A stretch of 49,961 nt of DNA from UMGS1071 sp045638545 (GTDB lineage: Bacteria > Bacillota > Clostridia > Oscillospirales > Acutalibacteraceae), in contig JAZUBL010000010.1 in NCBI GenBank assembly GCA_045638545.1, forward strand, positions 1-49,961, written 5' to 3'. This document shows positions 40,709-49,435 of this stretch, piece after piece. Position numbers and translations under genes: made by a program. Position 1 is the first letter of the stretch; the number at the start of each line of letters is the position of its first letter. The notes beneath the pieces are model-generated. The model was not told the DNA's origin. It ran no database searches and saw only the letters and a program-made list of their open reading frames with translations.

Positions 40709-42388
40709 TTATTTACTGGACCCACGATAGAGAATACCGGCGATGCTCCGGACCTGTTTTCCATCAATATAGCGACGGGAAACTTCTGCACGCGGTACTA
40801 ACTGTCGAATAGTTTTTACAAAAGGACCGATACCGAGATCTTCTATGCGTTGCTCACTGCACCACTGCTGATAGTGTGTATGGAGAACACCCGTTGGCAT
40901 GACCGTTTCAGGGTCAGGTGTACAACATTCAATCAGAAAGTCTCGAACAGAGTCCTTTTTATTTTCCAGAGATTCTACAAATAAAGCGTCAGCGGCTTCG
41001 CATTCTGGGAAGCTGAAATTAGACATATATAACTTTCTGCAGTATGGCAGAAGAACCTGCACGATACCCTCTGATTCACTGAGCAGGTGTTCGACCAGGT
41101 CTGGGTTCTGCTTGTCAGTTGGGGTGCTGACCAGAAACGGCACTATGCACAATCTTGTGTTCATAATTCCTTTGTCGAAAGTTTTCAGTCTTAACGGATA
41201 ATTGCTCGCCATCACGATTTTAGCAAATGGTGTAAATGAAAATGGTTGTTGATATTTGGCTTCAAATTCCATGCTGTCTCCATTTAATTTTTTGAGAACT
41301 GCAACGCTTTCTGCGCTAAGCGGTGTATCTGGAATCTCCATGCTGTGCACTAATGCCTTTCCCGGTATTACTGAGGCACTGAATTTGTCAGCAAACTTAT
41401 TAGGAGAGACAGCGCAGCAATGCTGTAGACCGATCAACTTAGTCATGTACTCAATTAGCTTTGATTTAGCTGAATTTGGCGCGCAGCCAAGGAAAAATAA
41501 CTTTTTTGCTGGTGCCCCCTGGAACAGAAGGTAGGCAAGAAAGTGCAGCAGAAGTTCCCTGACGCTGTTGTCTCCGTCGGAAATATCAGCTATAAGCCTG
41601 AGAAAATATGTTGCTTTTTTAGGCTTCCGTTTAAGTTTAACCTGGAGTTGAAAAGACAGAAGCCAATTTGGGTCACGCTCCACAAATTCTGCTGTTCTAA
41701 GATCGAAACAGCCGTTTCGAAAATAGATAATATGGCGAGGCGCCTTCAGGTGCAGATTGTATTTATCTGCTTTAAGATGCAGCCATTCAGCGACCTCAGC
41801 GAACATTTTAACTGTTACGCCATTTTGCTCTTCTTCGGTCAGATTATTCACCAGAAACTTGCCGACATTTTCCGGATTAACAAGCATGTACTGAGAATCA
41901 CACCATATGAAAGCTCGGCCCGAGTATTCTGCTACATCGGTAAGCTTCAAAATGATATCCACAAGGTACTTCTGTGTAATGCGAGGAGTTTTTTGCTGAT
42001 TTGCAGCTGAAAACTCAGAATTACGACTCAGATAACCTAAGATATCGTCTCGTGATATGCCATTGTTAGAATCGTCCTCTTGCTTCATGCCAGTCTCTGC
42101 AAGTCTTGCAGAGACTACTTCTATGTCAATGTCATCAGATTCGTCGTTGGTATCTGATGCGTCATAGTAAGTATCAGACTGCAACAGTGCTTTTTGAGCA
42201 GCCTCGTCGACCGCTTGACGGTTATTGCATTTTTCAAGGAAGGGGAGACACCCCCTTTCCTTGCCTTCTTCATTGAGTCTGAGTCCACCAATTGCAGCTA
42301 ATATTTCTCCGCTCTTGCTGATTGTTGCTGTTGCGGCCTTTTTTTCATTTTGTATATTTCGTGAATTTTTTAATATTTGTTTAAGCAT
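40709..42388 (-). CDS. P4/D5-type primase-helicase (SF3) with altered Walker A
   Basis: 559 residues. Replication protein of satellite phages and integrative plasmids: N-terminal low-complexity region, then NGCFDLRTAEFVERDPNWLLSFQLQV (D5_N-like), an SF3 helicase with FFLGCAPNSAKSKLIEYMTKLIG, Walker B-like ALVHSMEIPDTPL, sensor IVMASNYPLRL, and a C-terminal winged-helix region. Walker A normally reads GxxxxGK[S/T]; here the residue before Lys308 is Ala307. ATG 42388 has GAGGAG upstream. Probably drives replication of the excised element. Confidence 0.85.
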   Translation of the reverse strand: MLKQILKNSRNIQNEKKAATATISKSGEILAAIGGLRLNEEGKERGCLPFLEKCNNRQAVDEAAQKALLQSDTYYDASDTNDESDDIDIEVVSARLAETGMKQEDDSNNGISRDDILGYLSRNSEFSAANQQKTPRITQKYLVDIILKLTDVAEYSGRAFIWCDSQYMLVNPENVGKFLVNNLTEEEQNGVTVKMFAEVAEWLHLKADKYNLHLKAPRHIIYFRNGCFDLRTAEFVERDPNWLLSFQLQVKLKRKPKKATYFLRLIADISDGDNSVRELLLHFLAYLLFQGAPAKKLFFLGCAPNSAKSKLIEYMTKLIGLQHCCAVSPNKFADKFSASVIPGKALVHSMEIPDTPLSAESVAVLKKLNGDSMEFEAKYQQPFSFTPFAKIVMASNYPLRLKTFDKGIMNTRLCIVPFLVSTPTDKQNPDLVEHLLSESEGIVQVLLPYCRKLYMSNFSFPECEAADALFVESLENKKDSVRDFLIECCTPDPETVMPTGVLHTHYQQWCSEQRIEDLGIGPFVKTIRQLVPRAEVSRRYIDGKQVRSIAGILYRGSSK

Positions 42389-42419
42389 TATAATTCTCCT
42401 CACTTGTGTTCTCTGCTTG

Positions 42420-43031
42420 TTAAATAAGCGAAAATGCATCTGGTTGCATCTGTTCTAAGTTTGTATTTGGTTCGGAATCGGTGGCGGTTTCAACTTTATC
42501 GTTAGAATCACACAATTCTTTTAAATCCAGTTCAAAGCTCTTACCGAGGTATGTTGCTGCCAGCAGTGCCCGTTCTTTGGATCGTCCAGCGACTTCTTTT
42601 AAGAAAATTAGCTGGACAAATTCCATGTTGGAATCGCTGTATGGAATGATTGCTCGAGAGAATCCCCAGGAGCTTCTGGAAGGAAACTGAACTAAAATCA
42701 TGCCGCCTGCATTGATGTAAAAATAAGTTGACATGCCATTGTCCACACTTTTTTTCGTTAGCATCTGCAGGGTGCCGTTATTGTCGATAACAGCAGATTT
42801 GCAATCTGCACAAGCCGCGACAATTCTCTTTCCTACGGGGAAACCACTGGAAATTAACGGACATTTCTGATCACATACACAAATTTCATCTCCAATAGCG
42901 AAACCGAATGATTCACAGATTTCACCGGTGGAAATCAGTGCAATATAACCGTCTGTCAGTTGAGTGAATACGGCTGCTTGTGGATCCTTCAAAAGCTTTT
43001 GGATTTTCTTTTCTGATTTTTCAAGTTTCAT
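42420..43031 (-). CDS. Hypothetical mobile-element protein
   Basis: 203 residues, acidic C-terminus, soluble. Four cysteines in ICVCDQKCPLI...CADCK could bind a metal. Not recognised. ATG with AAGGAGAGG upstream, 5 nt after the next upstream gene, and 31 nt before the helicase gene, so it belongs to the replication operon. Confidence 0.72.
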   Translation of the reverse strand: MKLEKSEKKIQKLLKDPQAAVFTQLTDGYIALISTGEICESFGFAIGDEICVCDQKCPLISSGFPVGKRIVAACADCKSAVIDNNGTLQMLTKKSVDNGMSTYFYINAGGMILVQFPSRSSWGFSRAIIPYSDSNMEFVQLIFLKEVAGRSKERALLAATYLGKSFELDLKELCDSNDKVETATDSEPNTNLEQMQPDAFSLI

Positions 43032-43036
43032 TGCGT

Positions 43037-43594
43037 TTACCTCTCCTTGTTGTTCTTATTATCTTTTTTTGGATTGAAAAATTCATCTGCATAGTCGGCT
43101 ATATTGTCTGATGCCATTTCTCGCAGGTTTTTCAGAAACATATCTTGGACCATTGTGGCGCGTACATGCTTTTTTTGCATGTAAACTTTGAATTTTCCTT
43201 CTATATCACTTTTTATGAAGAGAAATCCAAATCTTGTGTGTACGAACATAAGAAAATCCAGCTGTTCAATAGGATTTTCGTTTTCGATAAACGCATAAAA
43301 GTAGCTACCATCAGCCCGTCTAATTGGAATACCAACCGCACTATCGTTCCAGCCGATAATAGTTCGAGGTTCTTTTAATTTGTCAAAGGAGTTTCCATAG
43401 TCTTTGTATTGGTTTCCATTTGCAAGTACGAGCATTTTGTATTGCTTGTGATAAACCGCATATCGCCGACTAAATATCGGACTACTTTCGTCGTTGATAT
43501 AATCAATACCAATTTGATGATTTGGACACATATAGACAATCCGACCAAATGGATCATCCAGGATTGCTTTTTTTAACTCATTTTGTGTGCTCAA
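43037..43594 (-). CDS. Hypothetical mobile-element protein
   Basis: 185 residues from TTG with AGAAGG 7 nt before it. Soluble, basic Asn/Lys-rich tail (KKDNKNNKER). Motifs such as RTIIGWNDSAVGIPIRRADGSYFYAFIENENPIEQ are not recognised. First gene of the minus-strand replication/integration operon. Codon use is more AT-rich than the housekeeping genes. Confidence 0.7.
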   Translation of the reverse strand: MSTQNELKKAILDDPFGRIVYMCPNHQIGIDYINDESSPIFSRRYAVYHKQYKMLVLANGNQYKDYGNSFDKLKEPRTIIGWNDSAVGIPIRRADGSYFYAFIENENPIEQLDFLMFVHTRFGFLFIKSDIEGKFKVYMQKKHVRATMVQDMFLKNLREMASDNIADYADEFFNPKKDNKNNKER

Positions 43595-44441
43595 GTTAAA
43601 ACCTTCTTTCGTGTAATTTCTAACAACTGCGATAATTGAGTAATTGAATGAGTGTACGTCAACAGCATGCTTATATTAGTGCTGCAATTTATCCATAAAA
43701 TGACAAGGGAGGTTGGTGGGGGGATAAACTGTGGCATCAACACAACAGATTGCTGTTGGTCATGTGTGAACTTTATACCGAACCAGGAGAGCATCGGATT
43801 GTGATTTATCCCGGACGGTTAAGTTCGTTGTGGATTCATTTTTCAATGTGCTGTTTGCCCGTGTTCAGAAGCTGTTTTTTAGAAAATCTTTCTATATTTT
43901 CTAAATGGAACAGCTTTCCACGGAATTAGGGGAGAGGCCAATTGCAGCAGTTTGTTGACGTGCCATAATCAAGAAAAGCTAAAGAGCTTAATGCTCCTTG
44001 CTGAGACCACAGCAATTGACTTTGTGAACAGCATCCTTTTATGAAACGCACCGCAGATGCTATGAAGTCTAACCGATGGGATGTTATCAAGAAGCTCGAG
44101 AACTCAGCCGAAGGTTGCTTAGGCAGCTTGACTGATCCGGGAGTTTATGATTACCTCACGCCGGTTTCGACAATTTAATGATACCTCAGATAGAGAAAAT
44201 ACTGAATTTTCCGATTTCCGTAGAATTTAATATCCCATTTCCGAAGAATTCGGGATTTTGACAATGGTTGAATACAGAGGGATTTCGGCAACTATGTTTG
44301 CAGAAAAGTATCGCAAAACGACGCATATGTCTGTTATAATATGAAAGAGTTTTATTTTGATGACGTCTCAATATAGAAAATAAAGTTTAGTGTTTAGGCG
44401 CAGACAATATGACAAGCGCAATAGAGAGAAGGACGGCAACC
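43595..44441. other. AT-rich spacer between divergent mobile-element operons
   Basis: About 850 bp. It contains a hairpin GAAAAT...ATTTTC near 43888-43910, a decayed coding stretch (43975-44178), two copies of ATTTCCG(T/A)AGAATT (about 44213-44226 and 44235-44251), and a TG-TATAAT -10 near 44335. No intact gene seen. Confidence 0.5.
43975..44178 (+). pseudogene. Decayed coding remnant
   Basis: Two adjoining frames read as protein-like: KLKSLMLLAETTAIDFVNSILL (stop) and, in another frame, MKRTADAMKSNRWDVIKK...DYLTPVSTI (44041-44178). Together they look like one helical protein broken by a frameshift near 44038. The family is not recognised and no SD precedes the second frame. Confidence 0.35.
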
Positions 44442-46655
44442 ATGAAACATGACGATTTAAAGGAACAGAAAGAGCGGGGTGTGAACGCTAAGTTTAATGA
44501 GTTAAATAGAGAATTACAAGAAGCAATTGATTTAGATGCATGGCTTAATGCATATATAACCGTATTGCATAAGGAAATGTCTAATCTTAAAGCAGAGGGT
44601 AATAATTCTATTTGGGATTATATGGATAAGGTTAAACAGATCTGGAAAAAGATGAGAAATGTTTATAGTGAAGTGTTGCCATATGCGCAATCTTTGGCTA
44701 TAAACGATGATCAATATGAAAATTACCTGAATAATATTTACAATAATCTTATAAATTTTTTTGGAAGAGCTGCCAGTTTACCTGGAGAGAAGGTGTTTGT
44801 TCCCATTTTTCCTGTCATTTTGTTATGCGGAATTATCAATAATGAGATGAGGCGTGATACTATTTCCAAGCGCATGGAGTTAATGCCTTTAACACGATAT
44901 CAAAAAGAGAAGAGAGCGATAAAATGGGGAAATCCAAATTTGTTGACTGTTAAGGAGATTCCTCTCTCGTCAACCGAATTAAATGCTTACATAAATAGTA
45001 TTTACGGACATCAATCAGAAGAGGAATCGAAGGGTGAAATAACAAAAATATTAAGTAACAGAAAATCTAATTTGAATTCAAGAAAATCTGGTGAGGTACT
45101 TACAGATAACTTGGAGCTATGCCTGTATGAGTCTAGCCTGGAAGAATTAGCAAAGCTTAAAAGCATTTTTCAAATCAGAGAATTAGTAAAAACCGCGATT
45201 AAGACAGACGGAAACATTCAAAAAGAACAGTTGTCAGATGTAATTATCAGGCTCTTTTTGGTTAATAAATATATTTTGAATTTGTCTATAATTGGAAACT
45301 ATAACCAGAAAATAGAGGGGAAAAGAGCAGACATCTACAATAGTAGTTGGTTTTTAAAACATAACAATCTGATTACGAATTGGTATCTCTCTATAGAAGA
45401 CCGTGATGACTCCTATGAGAAAATACAGGAGAATAATTATATTTTACAAACTAAAGGTGTTGAAGAGTATGAGAAGGTAAGTGGTAAAAGTCGAAAGGAT
45501 AATATTACAAAAATCATAAAAAGAAAGAAAAAAGAGTATATTTCGCAAATAAGTGAAATTGGATTGGAAAAAGCTGTTTTAGATTTTCAGGAGAAACTGA
45601 ATGGATTAAAAATTGCCGATTCATTGCCACAAATATTAAATGCATATCTTGATTTTCACAGCGGAAAACTTGATGGTGAAAAGACGTGGAACTTTACCCG
45701 AGATAAATCTGTGGAGGGATGGATTCAAGGGATGAGTTTAATGGAGAAGTGGTGTTCGGAAATCCGTGAAGAAGAAACAAAGCTGGGGATAAGAAAACGA
45801 CTTGGATTCTTGAGAGATTATGAGCGTCAACTTTTGGAAAATAATATCAAGAAAACGATGGGAACCAAGGAGAACTGGCTGAACAAACTGAACACAGCTT
45901 TAATCAAAAAGGATTATCCGATCATATATTTTCACATACATATATTGAAAACTTTTAGATATGTGTATAACCATTGCAACATAGAATATATGCGGTATGT
46001 TTTAGTTTGCGGCATAGATAAGAATGGAAAACAAAAATTAATTGGAGCAGAATTAATTCCATTTGAAAAAGAGGAACAGTTCTGGTGGAGATATTTTCAA
46101 TCATTAAGCGAGCGAAATTTGAAGGGATATAAATATATAATTTCAGATTTCGATTCCATATTTTACAAGACGATGTACTCGTCTGGATTTGCACAGAATG
46201 CAAAATGCATCACGAAACCGTACTCGGTTCTTAATAAAGCGAGAGAATACATTGACAATGAAGATAATGAACGGCTAACAAAATATTTAATCTGCTTATA
46301 TAATTCTTTAAGTGTAGAAGAATTATATAATATTTTTATGAAGTTTGAAAAAACCTTTGGAACAGACCATCAAGAGCTCTATGACTTTCTGAAAACAGTA
46401 GGAATCGAATTTGCTATTGATTTTCCACGGCACATAAGAAAGTGCCTGCTTCCACTTGATGAATTTAAAAATAAAGAAGGGAAAGTTAATTTTGATGTAC
46501 AAATGGAAGTGCTGGAATCTGAGTGGTGTGGAATGGGCCAAGAAATGGTTTTTGAAAAATTGTTATGTGAACTTATTGAGAGCAAACATACATGGAAGCT
46601 ATCCACGGATGGATCTGTTGAGAAAGAATTAAGAACGTTTTTGTCCAAGAAATAG
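44442..46655 (+). CDS. Large protein with an IS256-like transposase core lacking catalytic acids
   Basis: 737 residues. Residues 1-480 are helical, charged and unrecognised. From about 490 the order follows the Mutator/IS256 core: YPIIYFHIHILK (family YPxxxLDAxYxK), MRYVLVCGIDKNGKQKLIGAELIPFE, QFWWRYFQSLSERNLKGYKYIISDFDSI (second Asp, D569), then FPRHIRKCLLPLDEF (family FPxxxRxxxxTTNxxE). The first catalytic Asp corresponds to His498, and the last Glu position to Lys676 (a Glu is at 674). So it is probably not an active transposase but a domesticated DNA-binding or defence-type protein. ATG 44442 with AAGGA upstream; own promoter and terminator. Very AT-rich codons. Confidence 0.6.
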   Translation: MKHDDLKEQKERGVNAKFNELNRELQEAIDLDAWLNAYITVLHKEMSNLKAEGNNSIWDYMDKVKQIWKKMRNVYSEVLPYAQSLAINDDQYENYLNNIYNNLINFFGRAASLPGEKVFVPIFPVILLCGIINNEMRRDTISKRMELMPLTRYQKEKRAIKWGNPNLLTVKEIPLSSTELNAYINSIYGHQSEEESKGEITKILSNRKSNLNSRKSGEVLTDNLELCLYESSLEELAKLKSIFQIRELVKTAIKTDGNIQKEQLSDVIIRLFLVNKYILNLSIIGNYNQKIEGKRADIYNSSWFLKHNNLITNWYLSIEDRDDSYEKIQENNYILQTKGVEEYEKVSGKSRKDNITKIIKRKKKEYISQISEIGLEKAVLDFQEKLNGLKIADSLPQILNAYLDFHSGKLDGEKTWNFTRDKSVEGWIQGMSLMEKWCSEIREEETKLGIRKRLGFLRDYERQLLENNIKKTMGTKENWLNKLNTALIKKDYPIIYFHIHILKTFRYVYNHCNIEYMRYVLVCGIDKNGKQKLIGAELIPFEKEEQFWWRYFQSLSERNLKGYKYIISDFDSIFYKTMYSSGFAQNAKCITKPYSVLNKAREYIDNEDNERLTKYLICLYNSLSVEELYNIFMKFEKTFGTDHQELYDFLKTVGIEFAIDFPRHIRKCLLPLDEFKNKEGKVNFDVQMEVLESEWCGMGQEMVFEKLLCELIESKHTWKLSTDGSVEKELRTFLSKK

Positions 46656-46673
46656 CCGGAAACGTATATATCG

Positions 46674-46712
46674 AAAACAGGCTGCCTTAAGATAGGGCAG
46701 CCTGTTTTATTT
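46674..46712 (+). terminator. Terminator of gene 44442
   Basis: AAAACAGGCTGCC (46674-46686) pairs with GGCAGCCTGTTTT (46696-46708). Confidence 0.85.
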
Positions 46713-46829
46713 GTTGGTCAGCAATCATAAATAAGTTTAATAATGCCTACAAAATATTCTCTTTTTAATCATTAATATTTATTTTATTATTACCTTGAAT
46801 TTATGTATCTGAACTGAGTGATCACCCTC

Positions 46830-46929
46830 TCAATGCAAAGGAGGGCAACGCCTTGTGATGGTATGGCCGGCAGTTGCAAACTGCGCCATACCAATCACAC
46901 ATTGCCCCCTGGTCCGTAGGATGCATTGA
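46830..46929. ncRNA. 100-nt nested stem structure (candidate structured RNA or ssDNA element)
   Basis: Five nested stems in order: 46830-46837/46922-46929 (TCAATGCA/TGCATTGA), 46843-46848/46902-46907 (GGGCAA/TTGCCC), 46854-46859/46894-46899 (TGTGAT/ATCACA), 46860-46867/46885-46892 (GGTATGGC/GCCATACC) and 46870-46875/46879-46884 (GCAGTT/AACTGC) with loop GCA. No T-run follows, so it is not a simple terminator. No known family recognised; the strand is undetermined. Confidence 0.5.
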
Positions 46930-46944
46930 AAGTTTATTTAACAT

Positions 46945-47102
46945 AAAAGACAGTAAGACAGTAATTTTTATATTTCTCTTATATGAAAATATGGATGTTT
47001 TTATTCTTTTTTACTTATTTATACAAGTGAAAATATGGTGTCTTACTGTCTTTTAGTAATAAAGGTGAGGTATCCAGTGATTTATTGGAGTCTTACTGTC
47101 TT
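46945..47102. repeat. Three AAGACAGTAAGAC repeats (one forward, two inverted)
   Basis: AAAAGACAGTAAGACA at 46945-46960; its complement at 47039-47054 (TGTCTTACTGTCTTTT) and at 47088-47102 (GTCTTACTGTCTT core). GAAAATATGG also occurs twice (about 46984 and 47029). The whole 46713-47270 stretch has no gene. Candidate protein-binding or origin-type repeats. Confidence 0.6.
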
Positions 47103-47272
47103 GGTAATTGCACTGCAGAGAGAAGTATTGATCTTGATTTAGAATAACATTCAGAATAATATAATTGATTTAGAATGATATGTGTTTGACACAGATAGAC
47201 TGTAACGGTACTTCCGGTTAATAATATATATTTCTATTTAGGAAGAATGCGATTGTTTATCTGTAAAATAAA

Positions 47273-47302
47273 AAGAGCTTACCGTTTGAAGGGTAAGCTC
47301 TT
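47273..47302 (-). terminator. Terminator of the HTH-AAA gene
   Basis: AAGAGCTTACC (47273-47283) pairs with GGTAAGCTCTT (47292-47302), T-rich on the minus strand. Confidence 0.85.
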
Positions 47303-47306
47303 AAGA

Positions 47307-49175
47307 TCAAAAGATTATAGGGGTGATGCAGGATAATCCGTTTACGGATGATTGAAGTTCGGCGGCAATTCTGACATTTTCGTTCGAGAAAGCCATTCCA
47401 TATTTTAAAACGTTCGGTGTTGTTAGATTGCAGATATCGGTTTCCTGCAGAGCAGATCTGGCAAGGTCATCGAGATGTTTTCCAGAGATGGTGTTTCCAG
47501 TTCTGAAATTTACTAGAATGCCTGGGAGCTGTTGGCACAGTGGAATCAATCGGATAGTAAAATTGTTGTCTGTAGCTTTTCTGTCAAATGAAATATGGTA
47601 GCTTTTGTTCAGAATGGCACTCATACCCAGTTCTAAAGTATGATAAAATGCTTCACTGACAAATTTATGTAAAGGGAGAGATTGAAGGAAATGATAAAAC
47701 GCCTCCTGGATAGAATTGAGATCCATTTTGTAGATCGCTTCCCGGAGTGCAATAACAGCAGAACGAGGCATGATATTCTCAAGCTGAGACAGAATCTCCT
47801 TACTGCAAACGGATGCAATTTCTTTATTGGTCAGACCAACCTCACATAGGTATTCCTGGTCAAAAGGATGATTACAATTTTCAATTTTCAGGTATCCGTT
47901 CATCAGTAGAAAGCTACAAAAGAAGATCGGGTCATCTTGGGATTGTGGGTAGATAGTAGCGATATCAATGCAGGTATCAAAAGATGTTCCGTTGAGCAGC
48001 ATGAATAGCTGCTCCATCAGAGCCGGTGTATCTGATTTGATTATTTCTCCGATTATTGAATTTGCAATGCTGGATTGCCAGTATGCTTTTGGTTGGCAAT
48101 TATTGTTGAGGTACCCAATAACGGACCATGGATTAAATAGTTCGGTGTTCCCAAATCTGTAACCTCCATACCAGTCACAGATTTCCTGATATTTCTCAGT
48201 GGCCTTGCAATATTCTGCGATGGCCAATACCTCATCAGATGTGAATCCAAAATATTCGCTGTACTGTTCATCCAGAATTGTATTGATTTCCAGATCATTC
48301 AGATCACGGAAGACGCTCTCTTTAGCAAAAGGAAGGATACCCATCAGCACGCCGAAGCTCAGATGAGGGTTATCCTTTAATCCACCGGAGAACAGGTTTC
48401 GCAGGAATCCAGTTACTAAATCATAAAAACCATGAATATGCCCCTGTTGAATCGGAGTATCATACTCATCAACGAGAATGATCGGAGCAGTACCATAATG
48501 TTTATGAAGAAACAGCGTCAATATGTGCAAGGACATTTGATATGTTACTGCATCCGCTGTCTCCGTTGCCAGGAGAGAGAATTGTTCTTTTTCATAACTA
48601 TTAAGAGCGGAACTGAATGCTAGTTCACCGTGGCGGTTGAACTCCAGGGCGATTAGTTTGCGCATTGCTGTGAAGGTTTCTTCCCAACAGGAATATTTCA
48701 CATCCTTAAAGGAAAGAAAGATGACAGGATATTTTCTCTGATGACTGCAGTATTGATTTCCACAGGACCAGATTTTTTTATCTCGAAAATAGATGGAAGT
48801 ATCTTCTTCTGTTTGCTCAAAGAATGTGCGCAGCATGTCCATGGTTAATGTTTTTCCAAACCCATTTGGGCATGTGAACAGAGAAACTTTAGAACTGTTT
48901 TCCAGAAGATCTCGGATTAGCATGGTTTTGTCTATGTAATAACCGTTGGTACAGATATTTCGATAGCTTGTCTCACCGACAGGTAGTTTTTTAACAGTCA
49001 GATTAGAAGAAAGCAAATCTTTACGGAAACGCTTATCAGATGGCTTCTGCGCATTATTCGGAATCACCCATTGTTTACCGTCCTTATAGGCACCTTGAAT
49101 ACGCTGCGTTTTGCAGAGTTCATTGACTCGGCGTTCTGAGATCTTCCAGATAGTAGCAGCTTCTTTGATTGTCAT
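47307..49175 (-). CDS. HTH-AAA ATPase with degenerate PD-(D/E)XK tail
   Basis: 622 residues. Residues 1-45 are an excisionase-type HTH (MTIKEAATIWKISERRVNELCKTQRI). Then comes the AAA-ATPase_like domain (PF09820 type): IDKTMLIRDLLENSSKVSLF, Walker A CPNGFGKTLTMDML (relatives usually RPRRFGK), Walker B PIILVDEYDTPIQQG, and FNPWSVIGYLNN. The C-terminal region aligns with the PD-(D/E)XK nuclease (PF08011), but the expected GR-D and E-x-K residues read RKATDN and NFRTG, so nuclease activity is doubtful. Family roles are uncertain; mobile-element association is common. Start ATG with GGTGAT upstream. Confidence 0.82.
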   Translation of the reverse strand: MTIKEAATIWKISERRVNELCKTQRIQGAYKDGKQWVIPNNAQKPSDKRFRKDLLSSNLTVKKLPVGETSYRNICTNGYYIDKTMLIRDLLENSSKVSLFTCPNGFGKTLTMDMLRTFFEQTEEDTSIYFRDKKIWSCGNQYCSHQRKYPVIFLSFKDVKYSCWEETFTAMRKLIALEFNRHGELAFSSALNSYEKEQFSLLATETADAVTYQMSLHILTLFLHKHYGTAPIILVDEYDTPIQQGHIHGFYDLVTGFLRNLFSGGLKDNPHLSFGVLMGILPFAKESVFRDLNDLEINTILDEQYSEYFGFTSDEVLAIAEYCKATEKYQEICDWYGGYRFGNTELFNPWSVIGYLNNNCQPKAYWQSSIANSIIGEIIKSDTPALMEQLFMLLNGTSFDTCIDIATIYPQSQDDPIFFCSFLLMNGYLKIENCNHPFDQEYLCEVGLTNKEIASVCSKEILSQLENIMPRSAVIALREAIYKMDLNSIQEAFYHFLQSLPLHKFVSEAFYHTLELGMSAILNKSYHISFDRKATDNNFTIRLIPLCQQLPGILVNFRTGNTISGKHLDDLARSALQETDICNLTTPNVLKYGMAFSNENVRIAAELQSSVNGLSCITPIIF

Positions 49176-49350
49176 GCCTGATCACCAGCCTTATATGTCA
49201 TTAAGAACAGTATAAAATTCATTTCGAATAAAATCAACTGTATTGTTCGAAATAGGTATGTGTAATGATGATATGACTGATGCTCGAATAACAACCTGTA
49301 TTTCAGAGATGCTAGTTTTAATAGGTCACACCGTAATTGAAAATTAGCAA
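49176..49350. other. Short noncoding spacer
   Basis: AT-rich; presumably holds the promoter of the HTH-AAA gene. No confident -35/-10 pair chosen. Confidence 0.3.
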
Positions 49351-49397
49351 AAAAAGACAACCCGTGTGCCATTGTGGCATGGTTGTCTTTTTTTATT
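49351..49397. terminator. Bidirectional terminator
   Basis: AAAAAGACAACC (49351-49362) pairs with GGTTGTCTTTTT (49381-49392), inner TGCCA/TGGCA. Ends the glutamine-amidotransferase-like gene. Confidence 0.85.
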
Positions 49398-49435
49398 TTG
49401 ATTGCTGTACTGCCAAAATATCAGGAATACTTTTA

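Noticed and set aside
44442..46655. Active IS256 insertion sequence
   Set aside because: Two catalytic positions are altered, the protein is much too long, and no flanking terminal inverted repeats were seen.
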